From assembly GCA_019242475.1 (NCBI GenBank), contig JAFAVK010000013.1, forward strand, positions 1 through 36,398: a stretch of DNA of 36,398 nucleotides. Reading direction: 5' to 3'. Source of the DNA: Acidobacteriota bacterium. GTDB lineage: Bacteria; Acidobacteriota; Blastocatellia; Pyrinomonadales; Pyrinomonadaceae. Every line of letters begins with the position of its first letter. Within the stretch, counting starts at the first letter, position 1. The translations under genes were made by a program, and so were the position numbers. Below are positions 23,897 to 32,285 of this stretch, piece after piece. A model generated the notes under the pieces. It made no database searches. It was not told where the DNA came from and saw only the letters and a program-made list of their open reading frames with translations.

Positions 23897-25234
23897 TCAC
23901 ATCGCGCGGCGCAGGAGCATCTGGCGTTCGTCTACGACCCGCCGCAGTTTCCTCTCCGTGCGCAGGCTTTGCGGGGGGCAGGCCGCGACGCGCAGCTCGT
24001 AAAGCCTCATCTCGTGATTCTTCCAGAAGTCGGGGAAGCGCTCGCGCAGGGTGGCGAAGACTGTGCTCTCCAGGGAGTGTTGCGCGGCAAGGCGGTCGGT
24101 CTCGACCCGCAGCTCGATCACGTCGCGGCGGCCGTCGCTCGTGACGACCGCCTGCCACTCGGCGCCGGCCGCCGCCGCGCCGCGCAGCAGCTCGGCGAAG
24201 ACCCAGGGGCCGACGTTGCCCATGCCGCAGACGACCATCTCGTCGCAGCGCGCGCGAATCTTGCCGATGCGTCTCACGAAGAGGCCGCAGGGGCAGGGCT
24301 CTTCGACCATCCGCGTCACGTCGGTCGAGCGGTAGCGGATGAGCGGCATCACCTCGCGGTTGAGCGTCGTGTAGATCAGCTCGCCGTAGCCCTCGCCGTC
24401 CGCGTCCGCGACCTCGAAGAAGTAGTTGAGGTCGTTGCGGTGGTAGCCGTCCTGCTCCGCGCACTCCACGCCCATCGCGCCGAACGCCTCGGTCTGCCCG
24501 TAGCTCAGGTAGAGCGGCGCGCGCCAGACCGCCTCGACGCGCTGGCGCGCCTGCTCCGTCATGTTCTCGCCGCCCGAGAAGAGGAACTTGATGGGCCAGG
24601 CGCCGAGCGCCTGCGCCAGTTCAGAGAGGCGCACGAGCCACGAGGGCTCGCCGAAGATGACGTTGGGCTTGTAGGCGAGCGCGCGGTCGTAAAATTCCGC
24701 GGGCTCGATCTTCCCCGCCTCGGCGTGGAAGCAGCCGATGTAATGTAACGCCTCGCGGGTCGTCGCGGGCGAGACCCAGAAGGAGCAGTCGAAGGCGGAG
24801 AGCACGCGGTCTTCGCGCCTGAGCCCGAGCTGGCGCAGCCCGATGGCGCCCGCGCGCCCGACCTCGCGCAGCTCCCGGTTCGAGAAGAGGACGCGCTTCG
24901 GCACGGGCGAGGTCGTGCCCGTCGTCTCGAAGGCGGTGTCGGGCCGCCCCGCGAGGAAAGCCTCGTGGCCGCAGCGGCGCAAGTCCTCGCCCGTGGTGTA
25001 GAAGTCCCCGAGGTCTGCGGGGCGGCGGACGCCGCGCGCGTCGATGCCCCTGCGCCTGAACTCCTCGCGGTAGAAGGGCGACCGCTCGGCCGCGAGCCTG
25101 ACCGTTCGGCGGAAGCGCGCGGCCTGCATCCGCTTCAGCAGCGCGTCGGGCATCATCCCGAGCATCCGCTTCGCGCGCTCCGGCGGCAGGTGCAGTGACG
25201 CGCGCTCGGCGCATTCGATCAGTTTCGCGTACAT
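23897..25234 (-). CDS. PaaK-like adenylate-forming ligase (phenylacetate-CoA ligase family)
   Basis: A protein of 445 residues from the ATG at 25234. It belongs to the ANL superfamily, close to phenylacetate-CoA ligases and their 'CoF synthetase' relatives. The adenylation loop is visible (ETTGTTSPVPKRVLFS, a Thr/Gly/Ser-rich loop), then SYGQTEAFGAMG, the aromatic-Gly-x-TE motif, then ELIYTTLNREVMPLIRYRSTD with the ATP-binding Asp. A Cys pair (CPCG) precedes the C-terminal lid, as in many PaaK proteins. The lid is short and ends in basic residues. Such enzymes activate a carboxylic acid as an acyl adenylate and pass it to CoA or an amine. It is the last gene of the minus-strand run, 25 bases after the aminotransferase. 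In this context it could attach an acyl or aryl group to an amino group made by its neighbours. Confidence 0.88.
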   Translation of the reverse strand: MYAKLIECAERASLHLPPERAKRMLGMMPDALLKRMQAARFRRTVRLAAERSPFYREEFRRRGIDARGVRRPADLGDFYTTGEDLRRCGHEAFLAGRPDTAFETTGTTSPVPKRVLFSNRELREVGRAGAIGLRQLGLRREDRVLSAFDCSFWVSPATTREALHYIGCFHAEAGKIEPAEFYDRALAYKPNVIFGEPSWLVRLSELAQALGAWPIKFLFSGGENMTEQARQRVEAVWRAPLYLSYGQTEAFGAMGVECAEQDGYHRNDLNYFFEVADADGEGYGELIYTTLNREVMPLIRYRSTDVTRMVEEPCPCGLFVRRIGKIRARCDEMVVCGMGNVGPWVFAELLRGAAAAGAEWQAVVTSDGRRDVIELRVETDRLAAQHSLESTVFATLRERFPDFWKNHEMRLYELRVAACPPQSLRTERKLRRVVDERQMLLRRAM

Positions 25235-25259
25235 GTTCTCTGCTCGTCCTCGGATAAAC

Positions 25260-26678
25260 CTAAACGCGGTCGGGCGCGCAGCGGCGGATGAGCTGCTCCA
25301 GTAGCTCGACCGAGAGGTCGATCTCTTCCTCCGTCATGTCGAAGCAGGGCGCGAGCGTGAAGACGTTCTTGTAGTAGCCGCCCACGTCGAGCACGAGCCC
25401 CATCCGGCGGCCGCGCGCGTCGAGGTCGCCCCTCATGCCCTCGGCGAAGATGCGGTCGGTCAGCTCGCGGTCGGGCGTGAAGCCGTCGGACTGGCAAATC
25501 TCCATCCGCAACGCCATGCCCATCCCGTCGGTGTCGCCGATGACTTTGGGAAAGCGGCGCTGCAAGTCCCTGATGCGTTCGAGGAAGTACGCGCCCTTGC
25601 GCCGCGTCAGCTCCTCGTAGTTCTCCTCCTCCATCATGCGCACGGCTTCGAGCGCGACGGCCGTGCCGAGCGTGTTCGAGGAGAAGGTCGAGTGCGTCGA
25701 GCCGGGCGGGAAGACCTCGGGCGCGATCAGCTCCTCGCGCGCCCAGACGCCGGAGAGCGGGTTCAGCCCGTTCGTCAGCGCCTTGCCGAAGACGATGATG
25801 TCGGGCTCGACCTCGAAGTTCTCGATGGCCCAGAACTTCCCCGCGCGGTAGAAGCCCATCTGAATCTCGTCGTCCACCATCAGGATGTTGCGCTCGTCGA
25901 GGACTCTCTTGAGCGCCTTGAAGTACCCTTCGGGCGGGACGACGTAGCCGCCCGTGCCCTGAATCGCCTCGACGTAGAAGGCCGCGAACTCGGACTCGCC
26001 GGCCTTCGGGTCCCAGAACGAGTTGTACTCGGTGTCGAAGTTGCGCTCGAACTCCTTGACGCAGTAGAGCCCGCAGTCCTCCTTCTTCTTCCCGTACGGG
26101 CAGCGGAAGCAGTAGGGGAAGGGGACGAAGTGCGCGCGGTCGGAGAAGTGTCCGAAGCGGCGGCGGTAGCGGTAGCTCGAAGTGATGGCCGACGCTCCGA
26201 GCGTGCGCCCGTGGTAACCGCCCTGGAAGGCGAAGACGAGGTTCTTGCCCTTCGCGTTGCGGACAATCTTCAGAGAGTCTTCGATGGCCTGCGCGCCGCC
26301 GACGTTGAAGTGGACGCGGCCCGCCAGCCCGAACTTCGACTCGTTGAGGCGGCCGATGAGCGCCGCCAGCTCGACCTTCTCCGCGTGCAGGTACTGGCAG
26401 GCGAGCTGCGGTAGTTTCTCCGCCTGCGCCTTCAACGCCTCGCCCAGGCGCGGGTTCGCGTAGCCGAAGCTCGCCGCCGAGTACCACATCTGCAAGTCGA
26501 GGTACGGCACGCCCTCGCGGTCGTACAGGTAGTTGCCCTCGCAGCGCTCGAAGAACTTCGGCGGGTCGAGGTAATGCACCGTATCGCCCCAGGAGCAATA
26601 CCTGCGCTCCAACTCAAGCAGCTCCCGCTCGTCCGTCACGCGCGTCAGTTGCACCGGCTCGCTGATCTCTGTGCTCAT
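25260..26678 (-). CDS. Class III (PLP-dependent) aminotransferase
   Basis: A protein of 472 residues from the ATG at 26678 (MSTEISEPVQ...). The frame stays open upstream but overlaps the HAD gene and is a shadow there. Fold-type I class III marks are present: GGAQAIEDSLKIVR (cofactor phosphate site), GGYHGRTLGAS, the PLP-binding DDEIQMGF and the Schiff-base Lys299 in VFGKALTNGL. A segment with four cysteines (CFRC, then CGLYC) follows the HGRT motif; similar segments occur in some GABA/ornithine-type aminotransferases and may be structural or metal-binding. It transfers an amino group between a keto or aldehyde compound and an amino acid; the substrate is unknown. It lies 44 bases after the HAD gene and 25 before the ligase. 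It may introduce the amine on a sugar or lipid intermediate of the cluster. Confidence 0.93.
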   Translation of the reverse strand: MSTEISEPVQLTRVTDERELLELERRYCSWGDTVHYLDPPKFFERCEGNYLYDREGVPYLDLQMWYSAASFGYANPRLGEALKAQAEKLPQLACQYLHAEKVELAALIGRLNESKFGLAGRVHFNVGGAQAIEDSLKIVRNAKGKNLVFAFQGGYHGRTLGASAITSSYRYRRRFGHFSDRAHFVPFPYCFRCPYGKKKEDCGLYCVKEFERNFDTEYNSFWDPKAGESEFAAFYVEAIQGTGGYVVPPEGYFKALKRVLDERNILMVDDEIQMGFYRAGKFWAIENFEVEPDIIVFGKALTNGLNPLSGVWAREELIAPEVFPPGSTHSTFSSNTLGTAVALEAVRMMEEENYEELTRRKGAYFLERIRDLQRRFPKVIGDTDGMGMALRMEICQSDGFTPDRELTDRIFAEGMRGDLDARGRRMGLVLDVGGYYKNVFTLAPCFDMTEEEIDLSVELLEQLIRRCAPDRV

Positions 26679-26722
26679 AATTTCGCGGCCACCCCGCGCC
26701 CCCTCGGTTGTTCGAAGTCCTT

Positions 26723-27451
26723 TCAGACGTTGACCCGCGAGGCTTCGCGCGGGGCTTCGAGCCCCCCGTCGCGCAAAGCCTCGTCCAGATAGGCCGCGAC
26801 CTCCGCGAGCCCTTCGTACGCGACGTGCCAGACGCCGCGCTCGCGGCAGTGTGCGGCGAGCGCCCCCTTGGCGAAGACGAGGTCGGCCGCCGCGGCCGCG
26901 TAACGGTCGGAGAGGCCGTCGCCCGCGAAGACCGACGTGCGCCCCTCGCGCTCCAGCATCGCCATCACCGAGGGCTTGCACGTCGCGCAGCCGTGGACGC
27001 ACGACTCGCGCGGGTGCGGGAAGTCCGCGCGCCAGCGCCGCCCGTCCGGTTCGAGGCGACTCGCGAAGACGCGCACGCCTTCGAGCCGCGACCCCAGCCC
27101 CAGCCGGGGGCGCGAGATGATGCGCCGGATGCAGTAGTCGAACCCGTCGCTGACGATGTGGACGGGGATGCCGCCGGCGGCGCAGGTGTCGAGCAGGGAC
27201 GCGAAGCCCTCGTCCACCTCAATCGAGTCGAGCAGTTCGTCCAGCTCCGCGCTTGAAGCCTCGACGAGCGCCATCTGCGCCAGCAGGCAGGCGCGCGAGC
27301 CGATGCAGCCGGCGCGCCACTGCTCCTCGACGGCGACCCAGCGCGGGTCGGCGTACGTCTCGAGGATCGCGTCCACCGCGTCGCGGCCCGTGACCGTCCC
27401 GTCGAAGTCCAGAAACAAGATCGGCTGTTCAAGCGGCGCCGTAGTCTGCAA
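26723..27451 (-). CDS. HAD-family phosphatase, MtnX-like
   Basis: A protein of 242 residues. The start is TTG at 27451, which has GGAGG 9 bases upstream and lies 23 bases inside the end of the deacetylase gene, implying coupled translation. Motif I is DFDGTVT with both aspartates, motif II is HIVSDGFD, a lysine follows in CKPSVMAML, and motif IV is AGDGLSDRYAA. The cap between motifs I and II is small and helical, as in the HAD-IB subgroup that includes MtnX and phosphoserine phosphatase. The central Cys/His-rich stretch (CVHGCATCK) is typical of MtnX-like proteins. MtnX acts in methionine salvage, but no other salvage gene is nearby, so here it more likely removes phosphate from a pathway intermediate. 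Confidence 0.9.
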   Translation of the reverse strand: MQTTAPLEQPILFLDFDGTVTGRDAVDAILETYADPRWVAVEEQWRAGCIGSRACLLAQMALVEASSAELDELLDSIEVDEGFASLLDTCAAGGIPVHIVSDGFDYCIRRIISRPRLGLGSRLEGVRVFASRLEPDGRRWRADFPHPRESCVHGCATCKPSVMAMLEREGRTSVFAGDGLSDRYAAAAADLVFAKGALAAHCRERGVWHVAYEGLAEVAAYLDEALRDGGLEAPREASRVNV

Positions 27452-28187
27452 CTGATTTCGCCTCCCCCGATGCGTCCGTCAACAGTTCCGAGAGCGGTGT
27501 CACGCCGAGGCCGCGACCCCGCAGGCCGTCGATGATGTGCGGGAGCGCGGCCGCGGTCTCGCGCCGGTCGCGTCTCCCTTCGCTGTCGCCGTCGTGCAGC
27601 AGAATGATTGAGCCCGCGCGCGCGCCGTCGAGCACCGCGCGCGCGATCTCGGGCGCGCGCCTGCGCGTCCAGTCGAACCCGGCCACGTCCCACTGCACCG
27701 TGCGCAGCCCCAGCTCGCGCGCCGCCGCGAAGTACGCGGGCGTGCGCACGCCGCACGGCGGCCGCGCGAGCCGGGGCCGGACGCCCGTCGCGCCCTCGAT
27801 GACGGCCTGCGCGCGTTCCAACTGCCGGCGCGTCTCGCGCCCGGTGCGGTAGAGGTAGATCGGGTGCGAGTAGGAGTGGTTGCCGATCTCGTGGCCGCGC
27901 TCCGCGACCATGCGCGCGACGCGCGGCAGGCGCTCGACGTGGCTGCCGATCATGAAGAAGGTCGCGCGCAGGTTCAGACGGTCGAGCACGTCGAGTACAC
28001 GCTCGGTGTCTTCCGAAGGGCCGTCGTCGAAGGTGAGCGCGGCCGCGCGCGTGTCGCGCCGGCCGTGCCAGTCTGTGGCCCCGAGCCACTGCGAGCGCAC
28101 GGCGTAGGTCGCGTAGTAGGCGCACGAGCCCGCGGCGGCCAGCGCAGCCGCGCCCGCGACGAAGGATGGCGTGATGAGATCGAACAT
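27429..28187 (-). CDS. Polysaccharide deacetylase (NodB/CE4 family), membrane-anchored
   Basis: A protein of 252 residues from the ATG at 28187. A membrane helix near residues 10-30 (FVAGAAALAAAGSCAYYATY) could be a signal anchor with the enzyme outside. The CE4 motifs are all recognisable: motif 1 TFDDGPSEDT (catalytic and metal Asp), motif 2 GNHSYSHP (two metal His), motif 3 ARPPCGVRTP (usual form RPPYG; here Cys replaces Tyr), motif 4 WDVAGFDW and motif 5 IILLHDG. It should remove N- or O-acetyl groups from a sugar. Its start is 5 bases after the upstream glycosyltransferase stop, and its end overlaps the HAD gene. In this cluster the likely substrate is an N-acetylated sugar placed by one of the two glycosyltransferases. 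Confidence 0.92.
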   Translation of the reverse strand: MFDLITPSFVAGAAALAAAGSCAYYATYAVRSQWLGATDWHGRRDTRAAALTFDDGPSEDTERVLDVLDRLNLRATFFMIGSHVERLPRVARMVAERGHEIGNHSYSHPIYLYRTGRETRRQLERAQAVIEGATGVRPRLARPPCGVRTPAYFAAARELGLRTVQWDVAGFDWTRRRAPEIARAVLDGARAGSIILLHDGDSEGRRDRRETAAALPHIIDGLRGRGLGVTPLSELLTDASGEAKSVADYGAA

Positions 28188-28192
28188 GATAA

Positions 28193-29434
28193 TCAGACGA
28201 CAGCCGCGTCGCGGCGTGCCGCGGCGCCTGCCGTGTCGGCGCCGAGCCCGCGCGCAGTCAACTCCGCGTCGAGCCAGCGTGCGATGCGCGGCGCGGCGTC
28301 CGGCCGCCTCCTCTGTCGTGCGCGCGAGCGCATCGCTTCGAGCGCGTGCGGCGCCGAAAGGAGGCGGGCGACCTCCGCGACCGCCTCGGCCGTTGTCCGG
28401 ACGGCGCGGCCCGTGCCCCACTCTTCAAGCAGGCGGTGCTGCACGCGCTCGACCCCGGGCGGCGGCTCCGGAGCAACGACGGGAAGACCGACGGCCAGCG
28501 CCTCGTTGAAAGTGCTGCCGAGCTTCGAGACCATCAAGTCCGCGGCCGCCATCAACTGCGGCACGCGATTCGTCCAACCCAGGACGCGCAGGCGCGCGCC
28601 GCGTTCCCCCGCCCGCAGACGTTCGCAGCGCGCTTTGAGCCGCACGTTGTTGCCGGCCAACACGACCACCTGCGGCGCGGGCGCGTCCAGCGCCAGCAGG
28701 CGCGCGGCCGTCTCTTCGACGCGCCCGATCCCCTCGCCCCCGCCCGCGACGAGCACGAGCGGCCGACGCGCGTCGAGACTGAGCCACTCGCAAACGTCAG
28801 CGCGCTCGACCTCTCGCCCCCGCAAAGAGCCGAACCCGCTCCGCAGCGGCGCGCCCCACGAGACGACGCGCCGCCCTTCGGCCCCGCGCGAGACCAACTC
28901 GCGGCCGGCCCGTTCGCTCGCGAAGCAGTAGAGGTCAACTTCGGGCTGCACCCACGCGCGGTCTGCGTCCGGGCAGTCGTTGACGGCGACGAGAGGCACG
29001 CCGGGCGCGAGGTCGCGCTTGACGAGCGCGGCGATCTCGCAGCAGCCGACTTCGGTGGCGACGAGCGCGAGCGGCCGCACGCGACGCGCCAGCTCGAAGA
29101 GGCGGCGCAGCCCGCGGCGGTAGTACCACTCGGGGCTCGTGTGCTCCTGCCTCTTCTGGTAGCGGTCTATGCGATCCCAGAGGGCGGGCGCGTGCTTGAC
29201 GAGCCAGAGGTAGGCCGTGACGTGCGTGAGGCGCGCGAACGCGCCCATATAATCGGCAACGTCCAAGACCACGGCCGGCGTCGCGGGGCGCGTCACACGC
29301 ATCGCCGCGGCGAGACCTTCGGCGACGCCGATGTGTCCCGCGCCGTTCGAGATGGCGAGGATGAGCACGGGCCTCCCGCCCCCCGGCACCTGCGCGGCCC
29401 GCGGCCCGCCTTGCTGTTGGTCGGGTCGCCTCAT
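28193..29434 (-). CDS. MGDG-synthase/UgtP-like glycosyltransferase (second of a pair)
   Basis: A protein of 413 residues from the ATG at 29434, which overlaps the upstream stop as ATGA. The N-terminal domain fits the MGDG synthase family: LILAISNGAGHIGVAEGLAA, VVLDVADYMGAFARL, YLWLVKHAPALWDRI, WYYRRGLRRLFELARRVRP. The C-terminal GT28-type nucleotide-sugar part has LVLVAGGGEGIGRVEE, VLGWTNRVPQLMAAADLMVS and KLGSTFNEALAVGLPVV (the family usually reads KPGG-x-T-x2-E). This enzyme class moves glucose or galactose from UDP-sugar to diacylglycerol at the inner face of the membrane. The KLGS in place of KPGG may change donor choice. It forms a tandem pair with the next gene upstream, which has the canonical motif. 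Confidence 0.9.
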   Translation of the reverse strand: MRRPDQQQGGPRAAQVPGGGRPVLILAISNGAGHIGVAEGLAAAMRVTRPATPAVVLDVADYMGAFARLTHVTAYLWLVKHAPALWDRIDRYQKRQEHTSPEWYYRRGLRRLFELARRVRPLALVATEVGCCEIAALVKRDLAPGVPLVAVNDCPDADRAWVQPEVDLYCFASERAGRELVSRGAEGRRVVSWGAPLRSGFGSLRGREVERADVCEWLSLDARRPLVLVAGGGEGIGRVEETAARLLALDAPAPQVVVLAGNNVRLKARCERLRAGERGARLRVLGWTNRVPQLMAAADLMVSKLGSTFNEALAVGLPVVAPEPPPGVERVQHRLLEEWGTGRAVRTTAEAVAEVARLLSAPHALEAMRSRARQRRRPDAAPRIARWLDAELTARGLGADTAGAAARRDAAVV

Positions 29435-30588
29435 GCGGTCAACCTCGCGGCGGCGGTCAGCGCACGCACGTTCGCATGTAACGCGAGGCGCGCGATGACG
29501 GCCGCGGAGTCCGGCGTCGAAAGTCGTCTCGCACACTCCGACATGCGGCGGCGCGCCTCCGCGTCGCGCAGCAGAGACAGGGCTGCGGCGGCTGCTGCTT
29601 CGGGGCCGTCGGCGATGACGGCGGCGCCCGCTTCCGCGACGCGCGCGGCGTTGCGCTGCTCGGGGCCTCGGATCGCGTCGAAGAAGACCGCGGGGAGCGA
29701 CGAGAGCGCCGCCTCGGTCGTCGTCAGCCCGCCGGGCTTGGTCACGAGCACCGAGGCCGCCTGCATCAGGGCGGCCACGTCGTCGGCCCAGCCGAGCACG
29801 CTCAAGCGCGCGGGCGGCTCGGCCTTGACGCGCGAGAGCTTGCGAAGCGCGCGCGCGTCGCGCCCCGCGACGGCCACGACGTGAAGCGGCACGCCCGAGC
29901 GGCAGAGCGAGGCGGCGACCCTGTCCATGCGCGTCGGCCCCATGCCGCCGCCCATGAGGAGCACCAGGGGCGCGTCGTCGCGGACGGCGTGCCGCCGCCG
30001 CGTCTCCGTCGCGTCGTGCCGCGCGCGGAAGTCTTCGTCGGTCGGGATGCCGCAGACCTCCACGCGCTCAGGTGGAGCGCCCCACGCGCACAACTGCGCG
30101 CGCACGCCCTCGTCGGCCACGGCGTAGGCGTCGGCCTCCGGCTTGACCCACACGGGCTCCGCCTCGTGGTCTGTGATGACGTTGACGAGGCGGGCACGGG
30201 TTAACCCTTCGCGCCTGGCGAGCGCGGCCAGCTCGCACGCGGCGACTTCGCACGCGACGATTGTCTCCGGGCGAAAGTCTTCGACTAACTTGAAGACGCG
30301 CGCGCAGCCCCGGCGGAAAGCCCACGGCGGCGCCGTCGCCGCGTCGCCGCGCGCGACGCGCGCCGAGAAGAAGCGCCCCCACAATGAAGGGGCGTAACGA
30401 ACCATCGCCCAGTAGGGCCACACGTAGAAGGCCCGGAAGGGAAGGCGCGCGCCTTCGAGCGCGTCGCAGACCCGCACGTCCGCGCGCGGCTCCTGTCGCC
30501 TCAGCCCGCGCGCGACCGCCTGCGCCGCGCGGACGTGGCCCGAGCCGAAGGAGAGTGTGAGGACGAGTATGCGTCGCGCCTCCTCCAT
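29431..30588 (-). CDS. MGDG-synthase/UgtP-like glycosyltransferase (first of a pair)
   Basis: A protein of 385 residues from the ATG at 30588 (MEEARRILVLTLSFGSGH). Another ATG at 30612, inside the end of the permease gene, would add 8 residues. The N-terminal MGDG-synthase domain is clear: SFGSGHVRAAQAVARGLR, RAFYVWPYWAMVRYAPSLWG, and VNVITDHEAEPVWVKPEADA, matching the family 'T.....H..W' acceptor region. The C-terminal GT28 part has LVLLMGGGMGPTRMD, LSVLGWADDVAALMQAASVL and the canonical TKPGGLTTTEAAL sugar-nucleotide site. It should add a hexose to a lipid acceptor. It shares overall layout with the next gene, suggesting an old duplication with later specialisation, perhaps first and second sugars of a diglycosyl lipid. 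Confidence 0.92.
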   Translation of the reverse strand: MEEARRILVLTLSFGSGHVRAAQAVARGLRRQEPRADVRVCDALEGARLPFRAFYVWPYWAMVRYAPSLWGRFFSARVARGDAATAPPWAFRRGCARVFKLVEDFRPETIVACEVAACELAALARREGLTRARLVNVITDHEAEPVWVKPEADAYAVADEGVRAQLCAWGAPPERVEVCGIPTDEDFRARHDATETRRRHAVRDDAPLVLLMGGGMGPTRMDRVAASLCRSGVPLHVVAVAGRDARALRKLSRVKAEPPARLSVLGWADDVAALMQAASVLVTKPGGLTTTEAALSSLPAVFFDAIRGPEQRNAARVAEAGAAVIADGPEAAAAAALSLLRDAEARRRMSECARRLSTPDSAAVIARLALHANVRALTAAARLTA

Positions 30589-30596
30589 GCGGCGTC

Positions 30597-31337
30597 TCAG
30601 TCCTCCCTCCATTTCAGCAGTCTGAGGGCGAGGGCGAGCGTCGCGGTCGCCGTGAGCGCGAGCGCGAGCGCCTCGCCGTAGACCTCGTGCCCGCCCGCGA
30701 GCGCCGTGCGCACGGCGCTCGCGGCGAACGCGGTCGGCAGAAAGCGCGAGACCGCGCCGAGCCACGCCGGCATCGCCTCCGGCCCGTAGTAGACGGGCGC
30801 GAGGAAGACGAGCCCCGCGCCCAGCGCGTCGGTCATCAAAGAGCCTTCGGTGAAACTGCGCGCGCGCGCGGCCACGACCGCCCCGAGGCCGCACAGGCAG
30901 AGAATCGTCAGCACGACGACGAGCGCCAGCGGCGCGAGGCTCGCGCGCGCGGGCACGCCCGCCAGGCGCCCGAGGGTGAGGAGCGCCGCGGTCGAGAGCG
31001 CGCCCTGCGCGAGCGCAAAGCCGAGAAAGCCGAAGACGTAAGAGGAGGGCGAGAGCGGCAGCGTCGCGAACAGTTTCAGGCGCCCCGTGAAGCGGTTCTC
31101 AAGCATCAGGTAGCCGAGCCAACTGATGGAAGTCAGCGAGAGCGAGAAGACGATGGAGCCGGCGAGAAAACGCAGGCGCGTCTCGTCGCCCGCGGCCCCG
31201 GCGCCGCCGACCGCGCCCGCGAACAGATACATCGCCGAAGGGAAGACGACCGCCGCGAGCAGGAACGGCCCCGCCTCGCTGCGCATGCCCGCGAGCTGGA
31301 TGCGGAAGACGCAGGTGATCTCGTTCAGACGCCGCAT
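30597..31337 (-). CDS. ABC-2 type transporter permease
   Basis: A protein of 246 residues from the ATG at 31337, which lies 13 bases inside the end of the ATPase gene. About six hydrophobic membrane segments are visible (for example PFLLAAVVFPSAMYLFAGAV, LAGSIVFSLSLTSISWLGYL, LALVVVLTILCLCGLGAVVA and GEALALALTATATLALAL), the layout of ABC-2 exporters. The arginine-bearing loop LENRFTGRLKLFATLPLSP between the second and third segments is also typical of these permeases. With the preceding ATPase it makes an export pump, likely for the lipid or glycolipid made by the cluster. Confidence 0.9.
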   Translation of the reverse strand: MRRLNEITCVFRIQLAGMRSEAGPFLLAAVVFPSAMYLFAGAVGGAGAAGDETRLRFLAGSIVFSLSLTSISWLGYLMLENRFTGRLKLFATLPLSPSSYVFGFLGFALAQGALSTAALLTLGRLAGVPARASLAPLALVVVLTILCLCGLGAVVAARARSFTEGSLMTDALGAGLVFLAPVYYGPEAMPAWLGAVSRFLPTAFAASAVRTALAGGHEVYGEALALALTATATLALALRLLKWRED

Positions 31338-32275
31338 GCGGCCTCCTCGCGCGCGCCCTCTTCCGCGCGCAACCCCGTCAGCGTGAAATAAACGTCTTCG
31401 AGCGAGGCGCGCGCCACCGTGTACTCCGAGAGCCTTTCGGCTTCGACGTGGCGGCGCGCCTCGGCGAAGCTCTTGAAGTAGAGCGAGCGGGGCTCGCCTT
31501 CGGGGTCGAGCGGGTCGCGGTAGCTCACGCGGTAGCTGCGCTCGAGCCGGCCGAGCAGCTCTTCGGGCGTGCCGAAGGCGACGAGCCTTCCGGCGAGGAT
31601 GACGGCAACGCGGTCGCTCAGGCGTTCGGCCTCTTCGATGTAGTGCGTCGAGAGGATGACGGCGGCCCCGCGCTCGGCCGCCCGCCCGATCACGTCCCAG
31701 ACGGCGCGGCGTGAAGCCGGGTCGAGCCCGGTCGTCGGCTCGTCGAGCACGAGGAGCGGGGGGCGGCCCAGGAGCGCGAGGCCCACGAGCACACGCCGGC
31801 GCTGCCCGCCGGAGAGGGAACCGACCCTTCTGCCCCATTCGCCCGTAAGGCAGAGTTCGTCGGCCACCTCGCGCGCCGCCGCGCGCGCGTCGGCTTTTGC
31901 AAGACCTTTGAGGCGCGCGAAGAGTTCGAGATGTTCGCGCACCGTCAGCCGCTCGAAGACGCCCGCCTCCTGCGGCGTGACGCCCATCAAACGCTTCGCG
32001 CGCAGCGGGGCGGCGACCGCGTCAACGCCGAAGACTTCGACGCGCCCCTCCGTCGGGCGCAGCTCCGTCGTCACCTGCCGCAGGAAGGTCGTCTTGCCCG
32101 CGCCGTTCGGCCCGAGCACGGAGACGACTTCGCCCGCGAGCACGTCCAGGTCGATGCCGCGGTTGGCCTCAGTCCCGTCCGCGTAGCGCTTGCAGAGGCC
32201 GCGCGCACTGAGCGCCGGCGCGTCCGCGCCGCGCCGCCCTCGCCCCTCAATCGCCTGTGTCGCAGTCCGAGTCAT
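31325..32275 (-). CDS. ABC transporter ATP-binding protein
   Basis: A protein of 316 residues from the ATG at 32275 (MTRTATQAIEG...). Walker A is GPNGAGKTT, the Q-loop lies in MGVTPQEAGVF, the signature is LSGGQRRRVLVGLALL, Walker B is LLVLDEPTTGLD, and the switch His is in ILSTHYIEEAERL. A ~70-residue C-terminal extension follows (SYRVSYRDPLDPEGEPRSLY), as in CcmA/DrrA-type exporters of the ABC-2 class. It couples ATP hydrolysis to the permease encoded next. It starts 10 bases after the radical SAM stop. Confidence 0.95.
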   Translation of the reverse strand: MTRTATQAIEGRGRRGADAPALSARGLCKRYADGTEANRGIDLDVLAGEVVSVLGPNGAGKTTFLRQVTTELRPTEGRVEVFGVDAVAAPLRAKRLMGVTPQEAGVFERLTVREHLELFARLKGLAKADARAAAREVADELCLTGEWGRRVGSLSGGQRRRVLVGLALLGRPPLLVLDEPTTGLDPASRRAVWDVIGRAAERGAAVILSTHYIEEAERLSDRVAVILAGRLVAFGTPEELLGRLERSYRVSYRDPLDPEGEPRSLYFKSFAEARRHVEAERLSEYTVARASLEDVYFTLTGLRAEEGAREEAACGV

Positions 32276-32285
32276 CCCGTACAAA

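Noticed and set aside
26680..27002. Upstream extension of the aminotransferase frame
   Set aside because: It overlaps the HAD phosphatase gene in another frame and encodes low-complexity sequence; the ATG at 26678 begins the family-like protein.
26723..27451. Methionine-salvage enzyme MtnX as a firm name
   Set aside because: The sequence is MtnX-like, but no other methionine-salvage gene is nearby and the operon context suggests a different substrate.
28346..29884. Plus-strand open frame of about 512 codons opposite the glycosyltransferases
   Set aside because: It lies antisense to two well-supported enzymes and is Arg/Ala/Pro-rich without motifs.
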